Shown here one piece after another: positions 55,506 to 64,000 of a stretch of 64,000 nucleotides of DNA. The stretch lies in contig WHUX01000014.1 in NCBI GenBank assembly GCA_015179025.1, forward strand, positions 124,001 to 188,000. Reading direction: 5' to 3'. The DNA is from Terfezia claveryi. Its lineage: Eukaryota; Ascomycota; Pezizomycetes; Pezizales; Pezizaceae. A model generated the notes under the pieces. That model had not been told where the DNA came from, searched no databases, and saw only the letters and a program-made list of their open reading frames with translations. How positions within the stretch are numbered: the first letter of the stretch is position 1; each line of letters starts with the position of its first letter. Position numbers and translations under genes: made by a program.

Positions 55506-58500
55506 TCAGACGAAGATGGCTAAGAGCGAGGTGGGGCCTTTTGACGAGTCGATCTTTATGGCTATGCTCCTCCCCCACCTTTCTTCAGGCCAAAACCTGA
55601 CCCAGAGTGGGTTTGCATGTCTGTTATACCGGCCGAGGGGGAAATAATAGACATGTTGGGTCAAGTGGTCGTTGCAATGATAACGGTACTCATTAATGAT
55701 GGTGATGGTTGTGGTGGTATGGTCTGAAAGAGCTACACCACTATTTCCATCTACATTATTTTGCTGCGCCTTTGCTCCTACTTGCACCTCCCTTATTGTG
55801 TATTATACAGATCATCATTGCGTCCATGACGTGCATTAGTTACTTTCTGTGCACATTTCTTTTGCATTTCATGACTTGCGTTTTTTCTTCTTCCTTATAA
55901 TTACTTACCGCTGTTTCTTTTCTTTGAGGGGATCTTCTTTCTTCTTTTCCTTTATTATTTTTAGCGGGTGGGCTGTTCTCAAGGCTTCTTCCTTTTTTCA
56001 GGTGTGCGCAGTGCTACTGCTCGATATTTGCGTAGTTGAATGGCCCTTTCTTTCTTCATTTTTTCCTTCTCCATTTTACTGGTTCCTTTTTTTTTTAATG
56101 TCATTGAATGCGTGTTTTGTTTTTCACTTTTACTTTTTCACTTTTCTCTCTTCTCTTGGAAACAAACGGACATTTTCTGGGGGAGTTATTGTGATTGAAC
56201 TTATAATTGACTCTTGTAGGGAATCGAGGTATGGGGTAAGGTTGGGTGTTGGGTATGGGGTAAGGTTGGGTGTTGGGTATGGGGGGTTACATCCGTTGAG
56301 TTTTGGTAACGTAGATAGGAGATTACTTGATGAGCTTGGCTATGGCTGCTATGCTTTAAGCGTGGTGCTATTTGAAATGAAATGATGGGCATACCAGTAC
56401 ATGTAAGAGATAGTGCCTTAGTATTTTAGTTATGGGGGCACCCCCTTACCTGAGCAACTCACACCTACATTCAGGGTAACGAATCGGTTTAGTACTCTGT
56501 AGATCGACAAATATTGTGAAGTTACAATATATCTGTTCTGGTCCGTTCCGGGATGCCATATATATCACATATGTATTATGGTAGGTTGAGTGGAAATCGA
56601 GTCTATTTTTTTTAAACATAAGATATATACATAAGAAAAGCTCCCCAGCTTGTTCAATCCCCTTGCTTGCTCAATCCTTCGCTGGCTCAATCCCCCCACT
56701 TGCTTACTGCGCTGCCAGCGCTTACACTGAATTCGTACATTGGTGCTGCCCTGACCCAGATGGCAGTAGGCAGTACATGAACGTTCCTTCTTTTTTGCAT
56801 TTGCAGCGATGGTCAGCACATTGGTTGCAGCCAACCACAGATCCAGCACTGACAAGACGTGCAACCTCATTGTAACGACTTCAGTTTTTGGCTTTGCCAT
56901 GCTAATGGAATGGACTCAAGGTAGGCTTGTCTAATACTAGAAGGAAGCCGCTCCAATTCACTAGGCAAAGGGGTAGTGATATCATGATCTTCTAAGCTAC
57001 TATTGTTGGAATAATAATTCCGCAGCCGACATACCAAGCCTAAGGGTCAGGCAAATGGTCTACGGGTTATATGGATCGGGTCCCCTAGGGTATAAGATTA
57101 GGTACTTTCATGCGTGTGTGGATAGGGGTTGTGTGAACTGTTATTGACATTGTTTTATTCCATGTTATCTATATAAGGGAACACCGATCTCGAAAACTAC
57201 TAGGTATTGCGTGCGCTACATTTTCTTGTTCTTTGACCTAATGTTTCTACTACATAATAACCTTCATTTCGGGTTTACCTCTATTGAGTATTTTTTTTGG
57301 ATAGGTCATCTATGCGTTCTTTGACCAGATGTGTTCTGCTACAAAATAACCTTAGTTATATAACGTCGCTGTGGCCGCTGTGCGCCATCCGTGGCATTGA
57401 ACAATTTAATCCCGTAGCGGCCTGGTCCGTTCCAGGATCCCGTCCATACTGGTATGGACCAGGCTATATGGATCCCGCACGGACCAGAACATATCTAATA
57501 GATTCCAGACACTGCCAACTAGTTAGTACAACAACAAAACCACACCAAAAATGTCTCTTGTGCAAAAAAAAAATGGTTAGAAGCTGAGTTTGAAGCCACA
57601 TACCGTACATACTTTTTAGAAATAAAAGAAAAAATTAGAAAAAAAAATGTAGATAGTCCCTTCTCAGCTAGATACGTTGCAAAGCTGTAGAATCTCATAG
57701 GTCTTTACAGAGTAAACATAGTCATTCTAAACAGGTACCACGGCGCTCCGGTCCCAGCCTCGCGCCTATTGGTGCCCAGGAGCCGAGGTGCGAAAAACTG
57801 CATAGGATGCGAAGTGAAGCATGATGCAGCCATCACTAGGAAATCCATTACTGGTCACTGCGCAAATCTATCCTTCCTTCCTCTGTTGAAATCATAAGCC
57901 TCAATTGAGAGCCAGGTCCCCTCATCTTCAGGTGACTTTCAATGGCTACTTCCTTGTCAAAAATCACAACAACGGAGTTACCAAATCTCCGGTTACCTCC
58001 CAACAGCCGTGCTCAAATGCCAAATAGTAACCCTGACAAATTATTGTCTGATCGAAGAGTTCGTCAAAATCTGAATATATCAGCTGTGTACGAATATGCG
58101 CGAGACCATGGCCAGCCAGTTCATATTTTTAAGGGAATGACACACGTACAGCGATTCACGTCCCAAACTTGATGATTGGAAAGGCCAGTCACACCCGAAT
58201 TCTGGCAGTGCCTGGAATGTTTCTCTATACCGAAACATACCAGTTATTATAAACATGAACTTATATGTTTTTTAGGGATAGTGAATGGTAAAGAGGGGAT
58301 TACAGTCGACATTGTTATATATAGATCACCAGAGTTCGCATGTCTATCAGGTACTGGAAATTTCAGAGCTTTTTGGGATTGATATTTGGCTTATAGATGC
58401 ACCACCGAAGTGTTTATAGGTGAAGGGTGATAGCCCACGGCACAGACTTTATCTGATTTGGATGATTGCGTATTCCCTATTTTTCCAGTGTCATTCGCAG

Positions 58501-59047
58501 TCCAGTTGAAGGGATGCCAAAGTCCATCCATCTTTTGCTATCACAGACTCTAAGGTGCAAGGGAGAACCTTCAATAAGGTTGCTATATATTCGAAGCTAC
58601 TAATCCAGCAGGTGCTTCAGGGCACTGAGCTTACACAGCGGTTTATATGGCGCTGTCTAGAGCTCGCTCACTGGGAGGTCTATCTTTGCTTCGTGCGTTA
58701 TCCGTTTGCACACCAGATGATGCTTTAAGAGCAGAAATGGCTAGGTTGGAGGGATTGGAGCTTCAAGGAAATGCTACCGATTTTGAAGTACTATTGCAGT
58801 CTCACTAATTGTTTTATAATTTTGTAAATGTAATCAGTATGATCAGAAGAATAATACTTTGCGATTGAGCAAATTCGACGAGTATAGTGTCAGAAGCAGA
58901 AACAATCTTGTCGGTCTTTGTCCGACTAGGTACAGCCAGGTTGGACACTTATCCAAAAGGTTGCTGAGTGCAATTATGCAGTTGTCTACGAAGGGCGCTT
59001 TTGGTGGGTCGGTTTTTTTATTTGCCCACACTTACATACACAGCTTG
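55506..59047. other. Gene-poor stretch before the Gypsy element
   Basis: Strongly T-rich at 55840-56160. A G-rich tandem (unit GGGGTAAGGTTGGGTGTTGG+GTAT, about 2.3 copies) lies at 56231-56286. Inverted CCTGGTCC/GGACCAGG words occur at about 57420-57500 and near 56540. Short open frames at 57942-58172 and 58176-58382 may be relics but no family is recognised. Confidence 0.45.
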
Positions 59048-59236
59048 TGTAAGGCTCCCCTTACACGTGATGGGAAAGAGTGGAAGTGGCCATATGCCGA
59101 CGGTATGCCGAAAGCGGCATACCCCTAAAGGGGAGTGATGAATAGAGGTGGAACATGTATATATAGAGACTGGGAGACCCCTTGAAGAAGGGATCTCTAA
59201 GCAAGAAATAAAGTCGTTGGGTACTATACCCTCACA
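59048..59236 (+). repeat. Putative 5' LTR of the Gypsy element
   Basis: Starts TGTAAGGCTCCCCTTACA and ends CCCTCACA, followed two bases later by TGGTAGCAACACC, a plausible tRNA primer-binding site. A TATA-like GTATATATAGAG lies at about 59156. The 3' LTR is outside the window, so the boundaries cannot be confirmed by comparison. Confidence 0.4.
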
Positions 59237-59501
59237 GTTGGTAGCAACACCTCGTTTCCGCCGAAGGTCTGCTTCTATCGCTCTGATACGATCTCGAGAT
59301 CTCTATTTTCTTTGCTTCCTTATTGCTCCTTCGAGATCACAACAGGATAACTCAGGTGCCCTCAACGAGGCAAGTTCCCCTGAGTCGAACCCAAGGTTAT
59401 GCAAATCCTGATACCCTCTTCCATCTCATACCCATGGTATTCATACTCAAGCTACATCAGCTAAAAACAAACTCTACTATCAAGATCTTACTACATACAA
59501 A

Positions 59502-62234
59502 ATGAGACGAACACCAGTGCAGAAAGTCTCAAGGGGAGAACTTACTAGAGAGGAGGCATCAACGTTCACCAGAGTCCCCAGAACTCCATTTGGGAATACG
59601 AGCCGTCCTCAGGAGGAACCGAAGGAGGATAAAGCAGAAGACAATTCGGATTCGGAATCAGGAACTGACGAGGAAGAAGAACCCCCCTCCCTAGATAATA
59701 CGACAACTGCTCTCTACCCAGAGTTACTACAGGAATCCAGACACACTGAGACATCCAGAACCTCCCCACTAGCCCAAATACATCAAAGACGGAGAAAACC
59801 AGAACGTGACGATAGAAACCAGTTCTCCGACTTCAAGGAAGTACTTCTCCGGATGGAGGAAAATAAGAAGAAGGAGTCAATGACCCTAATAAATATGTTC
59901 CGATAAGAGTTAGGCAAAGTAACAAGGCGGATAGACCGTATGGAAGTGAAACTCTCTCGTTGTGATACCCATGGTAAACCGGAACAACATGAGACACCCA
60001 CTCACCGGAGAAGACCGATATTTGAGACTCTACCCCCTTCAAAAACGATCTTCGACGACCCCAACATACCGTCTGTGTCTATGCGAGGAGGAGCTGCTAT
60101 AGAAGACAAGGATGCTGAAGAGGAAAGAGCAGAAGAAGAGAGTCATAGGCGTTATGACAGAGGTCGAGAGAGAATCAATGAGAGATATGGAGCACCCTTA
60201 CAAGCAAAGGACCTGGTGGATTTCGATGGAGAAAATGTCGACTACTTCATCAAACAACTGGAGGTCTCCACCAGATTCTACGGGGAAAGAGAAGTCATAA
60301 AGACAATACCAAAATGTCTGAAAGGCCCGGCCAAAGACTGGTTCATAACGCTGGATGACTACGATATGAGATACCTCAACTCCCTTATGGGTTGGAAGCA
60401 AGTCTTGCGGGATGCCTTTGGGGAAGATACCAGACGCTTAAAGGAACTCGCAGATGAACGAGTATTTGAACCTTGGAAGGAGTCCTCCAACCAGTACTTC
60501 TACGACAAGCAAAACCTACACAGACGGGCTGAACCCTCAATTTCAGATAAAGACCTCATGTACGAGATTTGGCAGGGACTAGAGAAACATGCACCTGAGG
60601 TAGCGGTGATGTCGTACACTCACGAGCGGTTGGCAGATTTCAGAGAGGAGTTGAGATGTCGTTCTTTGCAAGTGGATAGGCGAAAGAAAGACAAGAAGAG
60701 GGTTACCTGGAACAAATCTGAGAAGATATCAATGAAAAAGTTACCAGACCTAAAACCCAAACCCTCCAACAAAGGCCTAGGCCTATGCTCTATGTGTAGT
60801 GAGGACCACTACAGAAACCAATGTCCAGAAAGAAGAAAACCCGAGGACACTAAAGGGACAGGCAAAGCTAATAAAGGAGAAAAGAAGTCAGACTCTACCA
60901 AGGGTAAGAGTTATAAAACAGCAGCCACTGAGGACTCGGAAACAGATATCTCAGAAGAACCGGAAGACGACGAGTCTACAGACAGTACGACATACTACAA
61001 TATTATCAGGTCAATGATGCTATCTTTCTCTCGAAGTAGGAGAATCCAGTTGAACGATGAGATAGAGATTGTAGAGACAGAACAAGCTACCTCAGTGGGT
61101 GAAGGACTTTCTTGGCTAAATGGAGACCCCTTGCCACTAGAGGTATGGTTGGGCACACCGTCAGACAACCGCCCTACCGTGGTAGGATATGGAGATACTG
61201 GGGGACAATGCCTAATCAAAGAGCAGATCTTAAAGTCAGAGGTTCCGGGGACCAGAGTCAAAAGCCATCCAAGACTAAACCCCAACTTCAAAGGTGTGGG
61301 GGGCGGACGAGAAGAAACCCTTGGATTTATGACGATTCCAGTATATTTACCATCAGCAGCAGTCCTGAGAGGTGAACCCGGGAAGGTAGCGAAGATTTGG
61401 GTCGAATTCCAAGTGGTAAAGGAATTGGACTGCAATTTTTTAATTGGACGGGATGCCTCACGAGCATACAAAATCAACTACATGGAGAGCAAAGGAGTAG
61501 TTAACATATCTGGTGTGGAGATCCCCATTGCTGACCACCTCGAACCCAAGAGAATGGTCACTAGAACCATCAACAACTCGGTAACAGCAGGCAAGAATAT
61601 GGTGATCCCATCCCACTCTGAGGCCTACATCCCCATTCGAATGGGCCATTCCCTTCCCGAAAACAAGTCACTTCTGTTCCAAGCAAAGGCATTCGTGGAT
61701 CCTGGTAAAGAGACAATGGGCAGAATCTCCACAACACTGATATACAAAAATACCCCATTTGTTCTGTTTTCTAACTTGTGTGACTACCCAATGAGAATAT
61801 TAGAAGGTGAGGTTTTGGGAGAGGCACGAGTCGTGAAACCCAATACTAGGATTACATACTTTTCATCCCCTACTAATTGGAGTATGATGTTGACAGAATC
61901 TAGACCAACCCCTCAACCTATCCCTTTACAATTTGACTTACCAACAACAATGTTCATGCTGGCTCAATCCCCATGGACAAATAATAAACAACCCTCCAAC
62001 TTGGATCATATTTGGAATACCCTGGTGGAACCTAAACCGGTGGCACTGGCAGGGGCAATAGCAGCAAGAAGGATGCATGAAAAATGGGTGCCAGACAGTC
62101 GAGATGTGGGAGTAAAGACCATAAGACAAGAGACAAGGAGACAGAGAAGACAAGCAGAACAGGGTAAGTGGGACACAGAAAGAGACGCTGATATGATTAA
62201 GTATTTGAATGGTCATCAAGGAGATAAAGTATGA
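59502..62234 (+). pseudogene. Gypsy gag-protease region with one internal stop
   Basis: ATG 59502 opens a charged leader (REEASTFTRVPRTPFG). A TAA at 59904 breaks it, and the same frame resumes. The capsid-like region (DLVDFDGENVDYFIKQLE, then GWKQVLRDAFGE) is followed by a zinc knuckle CSMCSEDHYRNQC, spaced CX2CX3HX4C instead of the usual CX2CX4HX4C. The aspartic protease has GYGDTGGQ with the DTG triad, and NFLIGRDASR further on. The frame closes at TGA 62232-62234 and continues without shift into pol. Confidence 0.82.
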
Positions 62235-62246
62235 GAGGATCTGGCA

Positions 62247-64000
62247 GTGGAGACAGGCCTCCCCGTACATACCTACAGGGTAAATCGACAGTCAAGACGC
62301 GCACTATCAGCTCTAAAGACCACGATATTAAAGACTAATAAAGTGAGGCCAATTGATCCAATACCAGATCCGGACACCCTTCCAGTGGATCCCTTAGGCC
62401 TACAGGACAGGCTGGATTCAGATGACCAGATGGTGGAACGTGTTAATTTGGAACTAAATGAAGGCATCAGACCAGCTCCCGAATTCAAACACCTATCCAT
62501 ATTCATCGACAAAAACCTGTCAAGAGAAATGAAGGATCAACTCGCAGCACTAATTCGTCAATTCACAGCATGCTTTAGTTTCGAAGGTCGTCGGTTGGGG
62601 GACGTCAATATGCCCCCTATGCAAATAAAACCCACATCTCAACCATCTAGTCGAGGACATGCATACAAAGAATCACCAAGGACATCGAAGAATATAAAAG
62701 AGGCACTGGAAACACTGAAGGAATTGGACATCATTGAACGAGGATCAGGGCCAATAGCTGCCCCGGTGGTAATGATCAAACAAGGCAATAAGGTATGTTT
62801 CTGTATAGACTTTCGAGCAGTAAACGACCTTACTCCACTGGACAAATACCCTATCCCGAGACCAGATACAGTTTTCGCTGCCTTGGCAGGAGCTCAGTTC
62901 TTTTCCACAATGGATGCCAATAAAGGGTATCACCAATTCCATATTGCAAAGGAAGACCGTTAGTTGACGGCTTTTATAACGGAAAAAGAAGGACTCTGGC
63001 AGTACAAAAAGGTTCCATTCGGGCTCCAAAACGCTCCAGCATTCTTCCAACGATCCATGGACTCACTATTAGGTCGATATCGATGGCAGTTTGCACTAGC
63101 ATATATCGACGATGTGATCATATGGTCAAAGACTTGGCCAGACCATTTACGACATATTGAGCAAATCCTCTTGGCATTCCAACGAGTGAATCTAACTCTA
63201 GATGAACGCAAGTGCAATTGGGATTCACCAGTGTTGATCTGCTGGGTCATAAAGTAAACCGTCTGGGACTGCGCACTCTGTCAGCAAAAACAGAGGCGGT
63301 TACAGCACTCCATTCCCAACAACAGTGAAACAGTTACGGCAGATATTAGGTCAATTCTCATACTATCGACAGTTTATCCCTCGATTCGCAACAATAGCAG
63401 AGCCCCTCACATCAGCTCTCAAACATGGTGAGTCAACAAAGCTGAAATCAGACCTCACCGATACAAAGGCAAGAGCAAGGGAAGTAGGCCGAAGACCAGT
63501 GGAAATGACACTAATGAGATTGGCAGCCTTCAACGAGTTGAAGAAGCTACTGAGCAATACTCCTGTACTGCGATACCCTGACTTCTCAAAACCCTTCTTC
63601 TTATACACAGACGCATCAGGCAAGGGAATAGGTGGCACATTACAACAGGAAATAGAAGGCAAACAATACCCAATACTCTTCATATCCAGATGTCTTACCC
63701 CAGCAGAACAAAACTATTCAGCAACAGAACTCGAATGTTTGGGCGTATATTAGTGCTTTTGCAAACTTTCTCATTATATTGATGGCTGCAACACACTTAC
63801 CGTCGTGACTGATCATAATGCACTCCAATGGCTATGGAACGTAAAGCAGACAACAAACTCTAGGATCCATCGCTGGGCAATGCTACTCAACCCTTTCAAA
63901 GCAAAGATCAAGATAATCCATAGACCTGGCCTGGTACACTCCAACGTGGACCCACTATCTCGATTCCCTATCAGCAGAACATTCTCATCCCTATCTTGGC
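62247..64000 (+). pseudogene. Gypsy reverse transcriptase-RNase H region, broken
   Basis: Reverse transcriptase is readable as VCFCIDFRAVNDLTPLDKYP, a TAG at 62961, then VPFGLQNAPAFFQRSMD and the catalytic box YIDDVIIWS (YIDD where Gypsy elements often have Y[LV]DD). A frame change before about 63235 restores LLGHKVNRLG, and another near 63310 leads to VKQLRQILGQFSYYRQFIPR. RNase H follows with FLYTDASGKGIGG and ATELECLGVY, a TAG at 63751, then VVTDHNALQWLW and IHRPGLVHSNVDPLSR at the edge. There are at least two stops and two frame changes. Confidence 0.85.

Larger units (their letters stand above)
59048..64000 (+). mobile_element. Degenerate Ty3/Gypsy LTR retrotransposon (continues past the window)
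   Basis: Domain order gag, protease, reverse transcriptase, RNase H reads left to right, as in Ty3/Gypsy elements. Integrase and the 3' LTR lie beyond the window. Gag, protease and the first part of pol are in one frame, interrupted by single stop codons at 59904, 62232 and 62961; further breaks follow in RT and RNase H. The copy cannot encode a complete polyprotein unless stops are read through. Confidence 0.9.

Noticed and set aside
59340..59420. tRNA-like T-arm word (GGGTTCGACTC on the minus strand)
   Set aside because: No matching acceptor, D or anticodon stems could be drawn around it; no confident tRNA gene was found anywhere in the window.

Overview
The window is nuclear DNA of a filamentous ascomycete (Pezizomycotina-type). 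Genes carry several short introns of about 30-115 nt with GT..AG ends. The conserved genes are typical of that group: a CYP52 P450, a NAB2-like CCCH protein, RTG2, TGS1, TLS1/C9orf78, an RCR family protein, ARL8, a MIC26/27 MICOS subunit and MED14. The genus cannot be fixed from sequence alone.

Layout. Positions 1-22.4 kb are gene-dense: a CYP52 3' part, NAB2-like, RTG2-like, TGS1, a truncated OCT1 copy on the minus strand, TLS1, a fibroin-3-related membrane protein, a small basic protein, an RCR protein and ARL8. From 22.4 to 47.4 kb is a gene-poor, repeat-rich compartment. It holds a decayed class III chitinase, three families of long-inverted-repeat (foldback) elements, an internally deleted copia element, a rearranged Mutator-like (MULE) compound, pogo/Fot-like elements and MITE-like hairpins; the only plausible gene there is an F-box-like protein. 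From 47.5 to 55.5 kb genes return (an SDR, a MICOS subunit, MED14). From about 59 kb to the end lies a degenerate Ty3/Gypsy retrotransposon that runs off the window.

The most unusual signal is a family of extremely short dispersed sequences. They share the end TAGTCTGG / CCAGACTA, found 27 times by eye in 64 kb (about 2 expected by chance), and often extend through TTGGCACAAGCCCCTCG. At least a dozen copies of 10-97 bp sit between direct repeats of 7-11 bp, most often 9 bp, like target-site duplications of a mobile element. One 46-bp copy is a perfect hairpin with 18-bp arms. In two cases a larger transposon has inserted into such a micro-element, and removing it in thought brings the flanking duplication back. 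They are concentrated in the repeat compartment. They may be a micro-MITE family, or stubs left by excision of a transposon with these termini.

The genes are unrelated housekeeping functions rather than a pathway: RNA processing and transcription (NAB2-like, TGS1, TLS1, MED14), mitochondrial and retrograde functions (OCT1 relic, RTG2, MICOS), membrane traffic and cell surface (ARL8, RCR, fibroin-3-related). Three conserved genes need a frame change in the same direction next to a run of five or six identical bases, which suggests homopolymer undercalls in the assembly rather than three decayed genes.
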